This document shows, one piece after another, positions 12,462 to 25,567 of a stretch of DNA of 64,000 bases. How positions within the stretch are numbered: the stretch's first letter is position 1; every line of letters starts with the position of its first letter. The position numbers and the translations under genes are program-made. Origin of the DNA: Phalacrocorax aristotelis (lineage: Eukaryota > Chordata > Aves > Suliformes > Phalacrocoracidae); contig NC_134282.1 in the NCBI RefSeq assembly GCF_949628215.1, positions 2,649,001 to 2,713,000 on the forward strand, written 5' to 3'. The notes below the pieces were generated by a model. The model saw only the letters and a list, made by a program, of their open reading frames with translations. It searched no databases and was not told the origin of the DNA.

Positions 12462-15400
12462 ACCCAGACACAAGTCTGAAAAATTCATTAGTTTCTGCCA
12501 TGACTAAAATAAGCACTGTCTATGAAAACTACTTTGCAATGGTAATGAAAAGCAAGTAGAAAAGCAAGTGTTAGTACCAGTGCTGCGATGTGAAATAATT
12601 TCTGTATATTCGGAGCCGTCACTGTGAACAATGTTGTTGATTATAAACCACGTCAAATTCCCAGTCCCCCAAAACATGTATTTTATTTTGCAGTTTTTCT
12701 AGTAATTATGAAATCAACAGAGTACTGTCAAGTTTTACCACAATTAAGCTAAATATATACTTAAATGATATAACGTACTTGGTAATTGTAATATCTCTGT
12801 ACCAGTAACTTACTTCCCAGGAACAACTGGCAATGGTTCTCCAGCATTTTTCAGGGGTGGCATCTAGTGATAATGCTGATGCTCAGCTCTCTCATAATTT
12901 TATAATTTAAAAGGTACTTGGGTGCAATTTAGAATCAATATTTGACCTGCAGAACTTCATTTCTTGTAAGCTGATGAGTCGCCTAGATTCGAATGGAGTT
13001 TACAGCCCCTTCGGTGTACGTGGGTTTGACGGAGGAGATGATGACACAGGCTTACGGCAGTGTGAGCAGGTCTCCGAAAACAGACCTACATCTAGTCACT
13101 TGTGAGATAGTGGTCACTTGTAAAGCTAATACCGTGGCATTGTGCTGAAGACCTTTGGGCTCAAGGAAATCAAAATGCTTGTCTGAGGCCCTCAGTGATG
13201 TCTCAGAGCAGCCACATGGTATTTTGCTTCCGGCAATTGCCACTTGCTCAGGGCGGAAGGTCTGGCCACAGTGTCGTGTCCGTGGTGGGCCTGGGAGGCA
13301 GGCGGTTTATTCCAGTGCTTTTCTCAAATTGTGTCAAACGCTTACATAGCTCAAGAGATGGCTCAACGTTCCCCAACAAAATGGGAATGTCTCTGCTTCG
13401 GCAGTTTTGTCTTCCTGCATCCGGAGAGCTGATCGGCCACTGCCTGTCTGGCTACCAGAACTGAGCGGATGCTCCCAATTTATGTTTACAGCTGCTGAAA
13501 CAAAAGCCCTAATTCCATTTGTAAGAAAAGGCAAGACAAGCTCATTTGTATTTGTACCATTAATTTAAGATTTATTTATACATATTTGTTCAGAAAAATA
13601 AAAAACAGGTAGGAAACAGAAACCTTGCCATTTAATATTAGGTAGCCCGTGACACAAGCGTAGACTCAAGAACAGCAAATGGCCACTAATGTAATGATAA
13701 AATTGGTTCACAAATAATTCATTGTCTAGAATGTCTTGCATCAAGTGTTTGCATCCCTTTACTATTCAATACTAAATTGGATAAAATGTTACTGTACAAT
13801 AAATTATTTATAAATGCATAATTTTGAATATCGAGCACATGAACTTAAAAATTACATAGATTGGTTAAACTTCTCCACACTGCTCAGAGTTAGATGTCAA
13901 CTAACAGTCAGTGGGAGCTTCCCACCAATTTCATTAGGGCTTTTGAAAAGCTCATCCTTCATCGATTATTTGCAGATAGAGCTAATGCTTCTTACCTGTT
14001 TTTGAATAGCCCATTTCATTTCCTTTTGGGAAAGTGCACTAAAAGGAAAACAACTATTTCCTCAAAAAATTTTAAACAACAGTAAAGAAGAGCCAAAGCA
14101 TTTAATCTTTCACCTTTTTTTTTCGATGCAGTCTGAAAGCACAACATCCTCCTAGCTATCTCCCCGTCTGTGGATATAGACAGCATTTTTGCCTTTTGCC
14201 TTTTTCCTGCTAAAATCAGCCAGTGCAGTTAGACGGTGGGTGAAGTCGCCTGGGTGTATGGATAGAGCCCCAGCAACCTTTTGTCTTCGCTTCTCTTTAG
14301 AAGACAGCGAGTTCTCTCTTCCCAAGATCGTCTTCATGAAACTGTCCCTGAGATGACCACGTTAAAGAAACAAGGGGAACTAACAGGGAGAAAAGGTAAT
14401 TACAAGAAAGAGTGAATTGCAGCCATATGTAGATGCACGTTCATCATAGTTGTATTTTTCATTACCTACACGAGATGAAGATTTTTCAGCTTAACTGCGT
14501 GAACGGGATTGTTTTTATGCCTCTCGGAAGATCTCTGTTTTCACTGGACTTTCTCATTAGCCTGTTACCCTCCCTGGGTGGCCAGTTACTAATGCCTTGC
14601 TAGCTCAAGAGCTCATCCGTCATACCCTGTGCTTGTCCAAGGACCTTTCCCTTGACCAAAGGTAGACAGCCTGTGTTTTGCCAATTACTGGCATGCACAG
14701 TCAAAGCTGAGGCTTGGTAATTTTTGTGTCTCCACCGTTACAAAACTTCAGTGTAAACACAGCCTAGATTTTAAACCAGCTAGAACAACCCTGAGTTCAG
14801 CACAGGTTGACCTCCTTGGTTTTTTTCAGCTTTCTGAATGAATTTTGCAGCTTGAACTGCTTGCTCTGCGCTTCTGAAGACAGCCTGCTGCCATCGCCCC
14901 GTGTAACTGCTTGCATATTGCTTGGCTACCTCCCCACTGCACCGCAGGCACACGCTGCTGTACAGCCGCAGTCTAGGAAAAGGCATTCTGAGGAGATAAG
15001 TACCCACAATTGTGACCAGCAGCCTTTCTGAAGACTTAATGATCAATTTTGGTGACTACCTTTCATGGACGTGTCTAAAAGCGGTTTTGTGCCATGCTTT
15101 CAAAACACCCCCACCCTGATCCACAGTACAGTTCTCTTCCCTCTACTTATGTCACTTACCATTGTCATGAAATGAGAGCAGACATCCAGGCCCTATTTCA
15201 CCAAGCTCAACAGACTTGATAGATAATAGTGTTCAAGAAAAATCTTAACATGTTGGACCTGTAGTGGAAATGATTTAGGAAGTCGGAACCTAGGACTTTT
15301 AAAACTTTCTCTATTGAATATAATTAAACATTAACTAATTTTGCTAGTGCAACAGAATTTTTATAGGCTGCTCTAAAGCCCCGATTTCTTTGCCAGGACG

Positions 15401-17252
15401 TATGCTAGACGAAAGACTGCACCTTGCTTTACGTGAAGAACCCAGCCAGTGTAAGCTGGGACCGCCCTAGACAAACCACGGGAGTTTGTGCTGTGTTGTC
15501 CCTCGTACGGGAACGTTTCTTTCAGGAACTAAACTGTCTTTTTTATCCAGTTATTTTACAACATAGATTACTCTGTGTAAGTAGCAAGTAAACAAAGCGA
15601 GCCTCTTCCTTCACCGTCCTGCACAATATACAGCTACTGATATATCTGCAAACTTTATATCACCAGGGTAAACAGAAATTTTTGTTATTGTACCATTTTA
15701 TGGGCGCAGAGACAAGTAGCTGACAATTTCTGGTGGATTTATTTTCATCTTCCTTGGGGACGGTAAGCCAGCTAGAGTGATTTCAGAAGCACTGAGCCAC
15801 TCACTCGGAGAGGGGGTTTCTGCCTATTATATTCTGTATTAAGACACCAACCTGGGCTGCAAGAGCCTCCGCACCGTTCTCTGTTCTGCCTGTCTCAGAG
15901 CAGATTGTTTCAATCCGAGGCGTCACCGTTCAGTCAGTGCAGAGACCAGGCCTGTCATATCCACCACCAGGGTCTTGATTGCCCCACAGGTACAGGTACA
16001 CTGCCCATCTTCCTCACAGGAGTCTTTTAGAAGCAGCAAAAGAAGAGACAATGCTGAGGAAAGAGAATCTCAGTGGGAACAGTCCAGCTCAGCTGCTTCA
16101 ATTTTACTGACAGCTTAAGCAAGCGTAGATGTCAATATGATGGGTAGGTCTTGAAAAATCAAGAGGACAAGATGGGTCCAACACATTTGCATTTAGCATG
16201 ACCACATAACTGTAGAATATAGGGAATTCCTAAAGGAAACATTTTTTTGTGTCACATAAACGCTGAGGCACTGCAAACGAATGTGGCACGGCTGAGGATC
16301 CGGCTCCCCAGACTGAATGTCAGAAATCCGTGAATCATGTCAAGAGGCAGCAATGGGGCTGCCAGATACTGCTACTGCCATTACCCTATTACTGCAAATA
16401 TCCATGAGTTTTTCTAGTTTACACAAACTGCCAATGGATATTTTAATCCTTAAGTGTGGAAAACAACTATTTTGCCATATAATCACTGAAGCTAATCTCT
16501 CTTTGACAAGGTCATTATTTACAGGACTTCCCTTGTAATCCCCCACATGCACATATAGAATATGGTTCTGAAGCTTAATCTTTCCAATGCTGAAAACGGG
16601 ACTTTTATGCAAAGTGATAAAAGTTCTTTGTTTGATTTAGCTGTAAATCAAAATAGTCTGTTTGCCTTGAAGTTAAAAGAAAAAACAAACTCTGTCAAAT
16701 CCTGTGTATTCCTCTTTATGTATTTTGTCATTTCCCCTCTATTAACTCTGTCCTAAGGTTCAAGAGAAGAGTGCACTCTAGCTTCCGTTTACATGCCATA
16801 CTTTAGCTTTGACTTTTTTGGTTGCAGCCTGTTAAATTTATTGACTATAAGCCCCTTGAGCTATTGAAGAGTATGCGGCTTACATTGTATATCTTTTGAA
16901 AGACGCTCCTGGTAGTCTGTGTTAATGTGTTTACTCTCTCCAGATACAATTTGTCTTACATATTCATTGGTTTTTAGTGCCAGGACCAGTTTCTTCATTG
17001 TAGCTATTGTTTGGAAGTCTTGCACAGATATTAAGGCTTAGTAATTTTTCAGTGCTGCTCAAGGGAACTGAGTGTCAAATGAAATAATGAGGGAGAATTT
17101 GGGCACTCAAAACCCCTAAGCAGCTGGCTTTGGAGATCTCAATAAAAAAAATAAAAGAAAATAATTTGAGATGGCATGAAAGACACTTTGAGAAACCTAG
17201 GATATTTTATACGTACAAATAGAGCTGGCCAAAAAGTAGCGCTTCCCATTCA
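12462..17252. other. Unique sequence, mostly AT-rich, no gene seen
   Basis: This is low-GC unique sequence (notably 13530-13870) without recognisable repeats. Open frames are 60-90 codons long and match the chance background. I see no RNA gene. Confidence 0.5.
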
Positions 17253-17963
17253 TTGGCAATTAAATTTCATTTTAATTTCAAGATTTCATATAGTCTGAAA
17301 GTCAGAGAAAATTTCATTTGCGAAACCCTAGCACATGGAGCCGGTAAAACGAAATATGTTCCCCTGCATACTGCAGCTGCTTTTTCTAGTGGTGGAGCTG
17401 ACCAGAATACTGATTTCATTAGGCAAGGGCTTGGGCTGGAAAGGATCTCTTTTCAGATTAGTCAGCGCCTGCAGGCGCTCGGCTTCACAGGAGAGAGTCT
17501 GCAAGGCTTGAGAGCGATGGGCGCTTACGTCTGCAGGCTCTGGCATCTCGAGGCCCCTGCCTCCCAGAGCTCACCCGGCAGGCCGGTCCCGCGCGTGGGA
17601 ACACGGCATGTGCCTCCCGCGGTGCTCCCGCACGGCCCGATGCAGGGCTGTGCTTCAGAACGTGTGCCGGTCTTCAGCACCGATGGTGGCACGTTGCGAA
17701 ATCTGAAGCTAACCAGGCAGGATGCTGCAGCAGGCAGGATTGAAAAGTACCAGCAAAGTACAGAAAGCTGTGGATTGGGAATCCCACCCAGGTACTTCCA
17801 GATTTATGCTGCTGTACGTATCCCGCCTAGCCAGCGTGGGTTAGCCGGAATGTATCTACATCAGTGGCCAACGTGCCAAAATCTGTCGTGCATCTGTGAC
17901 AGAACTTGGGCTTCTGTTCAGATCATCTGCGTCCCACTCCAGATGCAGTTACTCGATGTTTGA
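17253..17963 (+). other. Longest open frame outside simple repeats (236 codons), coding status doubtful
   Basis: This frame is open for 236 codons and closed by TGA, but it opens at TTG. The first ATG is at 17517, leaving 148 codons. I recognise no domain, transmembrane segment or signal peptide. The predicted protein has several Cys, Pro and Arg residues, as expected when a GC-rich patch is translated. The middle overlaps a CpG-rich stretch (about 17461-17700, roughly 23 CpG), where stop codons are naturally rare. The frame is the longest in the window apart from repeats, so it could be a chance frame, a lncRNA exon or an unrecognised exon. I favour chance. Confidence 0.15.
17461..17700. other. 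CpG-rich patch
   Basis: About 23 CpG occur in 240 bp at high GC, in an otherwise AT-rich neighbourhood. It is the densest CpG patch of this length that I noticed. It might be a small CpG island (promoter or enhancer) or a GC-biased hotspot. No core promoter elements are evident. Confidence 0.5.
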
Positions 17964-20556
17964 TCCTGAGAGAGAGATCTGCAGTGGTGTATTCTCATCT
18001 CTAGGAAATCCATTGGGAAAGTCAAACTCCCTTCTCTCTGGGAAAGCCACGAGAGTGACCCTGGAGCTGCAGGAACTGGACTCTGCCTGCAGCGAGGCAC
18101 CGGTGAGCTCTCCGTGCTCCGGGCCATTACCAGCTCGGTGCCAGGCTTCCAGTTATTCCACCCAGATGCTTGTACCTTCAGAATCTGTTTTTGCTGGGAA
18201 GACCTGTGGCCCCAACAAGCAGAGAAAAAGGAAGATAATTCAATGTTTCACATAGCAAAAACTATTAACTGAATTTTGACTTTCAGTGAAAAGAACGAGG
18301 GGAGGCGACGGTGTCCCCTAGCCCCGCTTACTGGCTTAGACCCTCCGTGGTCCCAGCATCAACATCGGGGTGATACATCCTTACAGACAAGCCAGGAGAG
18401 CCTAAAACATTCCCATGTCAGTGCTTCATAGCACCTTAAAGCCTTCACAGGCAGAGAAGTTGCGACTGTTGTTAATGAAATAAATGTGGTTTAAGTTACA
18501 TTTGCTCTATATAGTATGTGTGGTAGAAGAGGGGTATATTTTTGGCTCATAGTGTACATGTCAAGCAAATACAATTATCTATTTCTGAATCTTTATAGCC
18601 CCCATCATCATAATTAGCTTCAGTGGAGCTCTATTTAGCTTGCATATAGCTTCAATTTGCTGCAAAGTAAATCACCAAATAAATCAATAATTTACAACCT
18701 AGCAAACAGTGCAGACTTTTCCAAAAGAAAAAAATACAAACAACCCGTTATGCCTGGGCATTTCTGAATGCAGCACAACTCCTTGCCCAGCTTCTCTGAG
18801 CTTCATGAGACATTTTCCAACACCAGACATTTTCATTCAAGCAAGGAGGAAACATGTAAAACCAAACAAATAATGACACGAAATGAAGCTTTGATTAGGA
18901 GTCTGTGAATAATGATCCTTTTCACGTATTCAGTGTCGAGGATGTTTAACATGTTTTACATTTTGAATGTATCAAGCGAGTTCCGATGATTAGATTTTGG
19001 TATTGAGAGAAACACATTTTATTAGAGAGGGAGCTTGTCAGGGCTTGGTGCCAATCGGCTGCAACGAGTTATGTTGCAATCACATCCAACACCCTCATTC
19101 GGAGAAGCGCAAGAGGGAACATGTTTCATATTTTCCTCTTTCCTGCGCTGTTCTCCTACAAATTCCTAAGAGGGAAATGCTCACTTTCTCTCCGTTCCTA
19201 TGGTAATTAAAAAAAAAACCAAAAAACTTTCCCATGGCAGGAGTAGATCACAGGTTTACATTGTTGAAAATTACTATTAGGTTTGGATGCTTTTGTACAA
19301 GTTATTACTATGAAGACTGTATTAATTGGCTGCATTTCTCAAGTGGTGGTAGGTAACATTCAGTGAATTCAAAAATCGGAAAGAAGTAATTTTTGTGTAG
19401 GTTAAATTAGTTTGGGGTTTTTTTATTGCCAGGAATGTAACGGCGACCAACAGCAGAGCAAAAATATAAAAAAAGGGGATATGTTGAATAAAGAGAACAT
19501 CCACAGGTGAACTATTTAGAAAGGGTTTGGGGGCGCCAGGGGGTGTTAGTCCCAATTTCAGAGAGGGATAAAACTCCCTCATGTCTCACAGCATAAGCCC
19601 GATATTTTCCTGATGAATATTGGAAAGGCATTTAAACTATGGCCGTTTAATTCCACATTTTTCACGCGGATTTTGCATCTTCCTCTAGAAGGTCTGGTTC
19701 TGGCTAGCAACAGAGAGCGGCTGTTGGTATGTGCTGGTATGTCCCTTCCTTTGTAGGAAGGATGTTACAGCGGCTTCTGCACGTCACGGGTTGGTATCTT
19801 TTATGTAACGCTCGCTGTATTTGCTGCAAACAACTACTTAGCATATGTCTGGGGTACTATTACCTTTATCCTGAAGTCACATGCGGTGTTACAGTAATTA
19901 CTGTGCTTTTAGCATATAAATATTTTACAGTATCGATGTAAAAATTTATGGATATGTATACGCACATAAGCAATGAAAAGGTATCCTTTAGAGTACGACA
20001 CACAGCTTAATTAATTGTTTTATGCAGGAAAATGGTAGCTGCATGCAACCTCCTTAAGTCTGAAGTATGAATAAACCATATATCACAGGCTGGAAATTCT
20101 ACTCTTAGATTAAAATTGCACTTTACTTCCATGGCTAGAGATGCTCGTATTTCATTAAATATTAGGCTTTCTTCTTTCTCAGCACTTCAGAAAAGAAATG
20201 ACTGTTGTGTTGGGTTTGGAATGAGTGAATATAATCCCAGGTCTTTTGTTTGCATGACTGTGAGCTGTGCCATTTTCTCAAATGAAAGCGCGGTGTATTC
20301 GCAGAGCAGACGGCAGAAGGATGTATGATTACCTCACCGGCTCTTTGTACCAAGCATAGATGGAGGCGAATTAGAACTCATCAGCAGGAGGGGGGGGGTT
20401 GTTTTCTTCCCAAGCCATCAAAGAATCCCAGAGCAGGGTTTAAACTATTCAGACTGAAAATAGACTGAATTTTGTCTGCCTGAGTCCAGTAAATACTTGT
20501 GTATTACTTTTATAGCGAGATTCTTTCAGGGGAGATGCTGGAAACTGTAAACACCC
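17964..20556. other. Unique sequence, possible conserved non-coding DNA
   Basis: The 18475-18700 stretch is AT-rich, low in CpG and rich in TAAT/ATTA-type motifs with no simple repeats, a look typical of conserved non-coding elements. Conservation cannot be judged from one sequence. I see no named repeat. A run of nine G is at 20390-20398. Confidence 0.35.
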
Positions 20557-21030
20557 ATGCAGAAGATAATGCTCAGCGTCCAACCTCAGGCCTTTCATAC
20601 AGTAGAAAGCTTTACTGAGTCGGACTGTGAGAAAGTAGCTGTGTTGACAAAAGCCCAGGTACAGATACAGTTATACAGGCAAAAGAATCTATTTGCCAAT
20701 ACATTTTCTTCCTGTTCAGAGACCTATAACAACATGCATTTGCCTATAGAGCGGCATTTGCAGCATGTGCCAGCGCAGCTCTACCTGCAGACACAGCATT
20801 TTAAATATGATCAAGGTGAAAGATGGCTAATTAATTACACTGCATGTCTTGGGGCATCAAAGTTTGGTGTTCCTTATCATTGCTGGGGATGGAGGTTACT
20901 GAAACTGAAAGATTTAGTTCCTGATTTTGCAGTTTTAATTCATTTTGTGTACGTGATGCTAAGCCACGTCATTGACATCAGATTATACCGTCTGAAGATG
21001 ACCAGAGCAAAGAGAGCTTGCAGAAAGTGA
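20557..21030 (+). other. 157-codon ATG open frame, unrecognised
   Basis: This frame begins with a true ATG, is preceded in frame by a TAA at 20548-20550, and ends with TGA. It is therefore a self-contained single-exon frame. The start context (CCC before ATG, C after) is poor for translation. The translation has no domain I recognise; it ends in a basic stretch (LKMTRAKRACRK) preceded by a hydrophobic segment (DFAVLIHFVYVMLSHVI). Its GC content is near average, so the length is less easily explained by missing AT-rich stops than for the 17.25-kb frame. Chance remains the most likely explanation. Confidence 0.15.
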
Positions 21031-24000
21031 AAGGAAACAGACGGAGCCCCCTTGGTGCCGGCAGCAGGCAGTGCAGAGCAAGCTGCTCTGACCTCTCAAT
21101 TAAAGTAGATTTAGGTGCATGCGATATTCAGCTTGATGCCTGCTGTGCAGCAGCCCTTGCTAAGCGGGGCCTGGGCCTCCAAGTGGCGTTGCCTGCAGGG
21201 GAGGCGGGCAGGAGGCGCAGCAGGCGGTCATTCCTGGTTTCTGCTGACCGTTATTGTCAGCTTGATATTTTCCAGTGTTTTAGGCCAGAAATCTATTCCC
21301 TGGAAAAATTGTGGGGAGCTCTAATTAAAAAGTGATAACTTAGCCCTTCCCAAGACCCTGTTTTCAATTGCAGGGGGGTTATCTTGCCTACGGCAATAGG
21401 TGCTGTTGTCTGCCACGGTTCACTGAAACACTCATTTCCAGTGGAAATATACTGGTTCAGGCAAAACTTTTGCCAGGAAACATTCCTCTCCTTTAGCGTG
21501 CGATGCTAAAGCATGCTAGGAGATGAGAGACGGGGAGAGCGAGCCGGGGATGTGAAAAGCAGCAAGGACCCAGTGGCTAGGGCTACGCTTCTGGAAGCCA
21601 AGCACTGGTTCGTCTTTGCTGTGAGTTGGAACAGAGCAGGGCGTGAGCCTCCAGCTCCTGCCTTCTGGTTATCTTCCTCTCCACTGGACTCGTGGCTGGT
21701 TTAGGATGGGTAATACCTCGTTCTCCTTTCTATTTTTGGGTGGGTTGTTTTTTTTTTTTTTGGTGAGAGTTACTGGCAACGGCCTGATACAGGACAGGAG
21801 TATTTTTGATCTTTAGTAACTGTTGCACGCAGGAAATTGTGCTGTCTCATGGTGGCAACCTCCCTCATGTGTTTTATTAGAAATCTGCTTATTCCCTGTG
21901 TCACTCCTGTACTGTAACGGGTATTTCAATGTCACACATATAACAAAATTTGTCACCACTTTTTGCAGCTGTGTCAAGCTGGAAGCGCCTTTTTGGCATC
22001 GGTTTCTGTGGAATTAGCTGAATGGTGCAGCAGACAGGTTTTATGGTTCTGCTCGGTGTAGCAGGGAAGGTAAAGGTTATCACCACCACAGGGCATGGGG
22101 AGAAGCGGTCACTCCTCTGGGCTGCCTCTGTAGCTGTGCTGATGGCGTTTGGTGAAGCAAAACTGCTGCAAATTACGGCGTGTGGTTATAGATCAATTTA
22201 TGCCCCTGCCTGCTGCCAACAACGTGCTGTGCGCGACTGGAGCTACCTTGGTAAACACGCACTCTGGTAACAGAAAATAACCAAGTGTTGTTTAAAGGAA
22301 TAATTAATTAATGTTTGCGAAGCACTTAGAAACTGAAAAGTACCTTATTAGTGCTAAGTGGTCAGGGGCCTAGCTTTCTCATCAGAAGTTAAAGTTGTCG
22401 TCTTTGTTAGTCTATAACCCAACAAAACATTAAGGGTATAAAGCCTGTGTATCTAATGGCCTCAGTCAGGTGTTTCTGTGCCTGGCAGTCATTAAGTTGC
22501 GGTAAGTAAGGAAGAAGAAACTATAAATGGCATGAATCAGCTCATTTCCACTGCTGCCAGCAGAATCAAGTTGATTTACATTAGCTGAAGATCAACACCG
22601 GCGAATCCAAAGCACAGCGCCTCTTCTCGCCTACCGCGCTCGGTCAGAGCCGGTGACCGGTTTATTCGCTGCAGCTCCCACCTCGTGGAGCCCAGCTGCC
22701 AGGAATGAATACAAAGCTGTGTTAGGGCACAGGCCTCGCTGTGCAGTGAGGCAGACAAATTGGATGGCTCAGATTTGCTATCTGGGGCAGCCAGCATGCG
22801 AAATGAACAGCCTTTTGGTGCTGGAGAGCAGGAATCCTATTTATCAGGTGTGCTACACGGGGCTGAAAGGTGACGCCTATGTCTGACCCTGGTTTGAGAG
22901 CTCAGGAATGCGGAGAACAAGCATCTGTGCTTTTACTTGCAAAGATTCTTGGCTCCTTCAAAAAAAAATACCAAGCAACAAAAAACCCACAAGTCTTCAT
23001 GACGCAGGAGTCACCAACTGAAGTGTGGATTTACTTGTGAGGCTAAAAGAGCTACGAGCCATCCAGCGGAGAGCCATCTGGGGAGACGTGAATGATCCCG
23101 GCAATGTAATGCAGCCACACGGCCCCAGCCAGCCCTCGGCTCCCAACACCGCGGCGTGCGGCATCGCACCCTCTCTGCAGTCGCCTAAAGGCTGACCTGC
23201 TCCTCCAGGAAGTTTGCAGGCCATAGTCAATAGTCTTATCTGTGTAAGAGGGTGTTAACCCATATTTCAATCTCTGTAAGCAGTACCTAAATCTTGGACG
23301 TTGTGGGAGCAGGAGAAGGGGGAGGAGGGGGAGACAATCCTGTGGAAAACAGGGCACTGCAAAAAACAGTTTGAGGCTAATTGCCCAGAGAGCACAGGAA
23401 AAAGCATTGCACTGGCCTGTCACCAGAGCACGCACTGTTAAGATTATCATACGCCTTTAGCAGACAAGTTCCATTTCTTCAGCCAGAAATTTTGTCAGGC
23501 TGAATTTGATGATGTTGGGCATTTGTTCCATACTGATGAACGTCCAGCACCTCAGCAGCTCACGCTGATCTTCCAGATTAATGGAAATCCTGATGACATG
23601 CCCATTTCAATGGCACGGTGCATGAGCAGTATGCCCAAGTACTCGTCGCATGCAGTCACTGGCAGTAGTGCTGGGAGAGCGAATCCAGTCTTTGATCTGT
23701 TGGTGTTTCTGCTCACAGATCAGTGGCTTCTTCTTTTTTCTTTTTTTTTTCCTGCTGGATTAATTGGCAGAGTGAGAAAGGTTACCTGCCAAGCAAATCC
23801 AATTTTTCAGCCTTTGCTGGTCTTGAATAAAGGTCCATCGTTGATAAAGGATCACAGAAAAAATTAAGCCATCAGGACAACAGATATTTTGGTTTTTCAG
23901 GCTCTGCACCAGCCTAGGGCAGAGCACGGTTGGCTCACTTCAGTTGTAGTGCTGGAACACAGTGTGCCAGAATACCTCTTCGTGATATTTTTGGAAGAGC

Positions 24001-24660
24001 TAAGTGTTATTAAGCTTGGATAATAGTTATCTTTGTAATTAGCCATCTGTTATAGACGCTTTTATTGAATCTGAGAGGGGGCCAGAGCCCTTGCGTGTTC
24101 TCCTTGCTCCTAACTGCTTGAGTTCACCATAGGGAGCTTTGTGGAAAATCCATAAAGAGCAAAAAAAGTGCTTCATTGAAAGAGCAGGTCTTGAAAGAAA
24201 ATTATGGTTGCACCATAAACGGCAACTGTCATAATAATTTGTCTTTTCTTGACTTCATCACCAGCACAGCCTTTGGAGCACTTGAGACTCTCTGGAGGTT
24301 GGAATAGGAGACCGAGCGGTCTCTCAGAAGTCCAAGCGAGGCTTTGTGGAGTTGCTGGCTTAGACACAGAACTGGTAGTACTCACTCATAGCCCCGCTGT
24401 ACTTGATGACCCGATATTGTCTGATATACCTTGTTAAGGTCATAAAAACTCTTACTGCTGCCTTTTCAAATCAATCAGCATTAGCCTGAGCTTATGAAAA
24501 GGGACAGTTAAACTGTGGTTAGTTTCTACTCCACAGTTGTTTGAATGCGTATCAGAAACTACTGAAAGAAGTAGGCAAGTGTTTAAATTGTGCTAGATTC
24601 CTAAACGGTGGAATAATAGCCTCCCATAAACATATTTGTAGGCAGACACAAACATAAAGA
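21031..24660. other. Unique sequence, no gene seen
   Basis: GC-richer segments lie near 21050-21240 and 23080-23180. A T12-type run is near 21749-21761. A minus-strand open frame of 132 codons (23052-23450) has no recognisable sequence. I see no dispersed repeat. Confidence 0.5.
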
Positions 24661-25212
24661 AGTCATCATCCCGCTCTACTCAGCGCTGGTCAGGCCACAC
24701 CTGGAGTGCTGTGGGCAGTTCTGGTCCCCGCTGTACAAAAAGGATGTGGACAGGCTGGAAGGGGCCCAGAGAAGGGCCACCAAGATGATCAGAGGACTGG
24801 GAAGCTGCCATACGAGGGCAGGCTGGGACAGCTGGGCTTGTTCAGCCTGGAGAAAAGGAGGCTCAGAGGGGATCTCATCCCCACGTACCAGCACTTAAGG
24901 GGCAGCTACAAAGGAGATGGAGACTCCCTTTTTCCACGGAGTCCCATGGAGAGGACAAGGGGGGATGGACACAAGTTGCCCTTGGGGAGATTCCGACTGG
25001 ACACCAGAGGGACATTTTTCACAGTGGGGACAGTCACCGTTGGAATAATCTCCCCAGGGAAGGGGTTGACTCGGCCACGTTGGGCACCTTCAAGAGTCGT
25101 CTGGGCAGGGTGCTGGGCCATCTTGTCTAGGCTGGGCTCTGCCTAGAAAGGTTGGACTAGATGATCCCTGAGGTCCCTTCCAGCCTGGGATTCTGGGACT
25201 CTGTGATTCTGT
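24661..25212 (+). mobile_element. 5'-truncated CR1 LINE (ORF2 3' end plus tail)
   Basis: The segment matches the end of avian CR1. It opens within the reverse-transcriptase ORF2 C-terminal region and runs to the family's 3' end (GGTTGGACTAGATGATCC, then ATTCTGGGACTCTGTGATTCTGT). In one frame, residues resembling the conserved CR1 tail are visible at about 24855-25022 (motif GDGDSLFPRSPMERTRGDGH, then RFRLDTRGTFFT). The matching frame changes both before and after this, so ORF2 is frameshifted and dead. The 5' truncation near 24661 is typical of LINE insertion by target-primed reverse transcription. CR1 normally leaves no clear target-site duplication, and none is seen. The 146-codon open frame here (24706-25146) is a repeat remnant, not a host gene. 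Confidence 0.93.
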
Positions 25213-25567
25213 CTTGTGAAAGGTTGTTACAGTCTGTATAGACCCTAGTGACCGCCTGTCATACATATACGTAGCGGTGGGAAGGAAAAGTCCATGCCAA
25301 AGCCTTAGATACCCTGTGTCTATTGTCAGCAAAATTAACCAAGTGAAGAAATTTCAGAGAGCCAAAGGCTTTGTTTCTATAGGTTTCTGATTCCAGAGGC
25401 CAGAGCTGGAGTGATTTGGGTGAACTAATCAAAGAGTTCAGCACAGGTAAATGACCCAACAGAAAGTTCCACAGGTGTCAAGGCAGAAGGTGAATGTATG
25501 ATAATGAATTCTTTCTCCTGGAATATATGCTGCTAATTGACTTGGCGGCAGTACCATTACCATGATT
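25213..25567. other. Unique spacer between two LINE copies
   Basis: No gene or named repeat is seen in these roughly 350 bases. Confidence 0.5.

Noticed and set aside
24706-25146. 146-codon plus-strand open frame
   Set aside because: It is frameshifted CR1 LINE ORF2 remnant and not a host gene.
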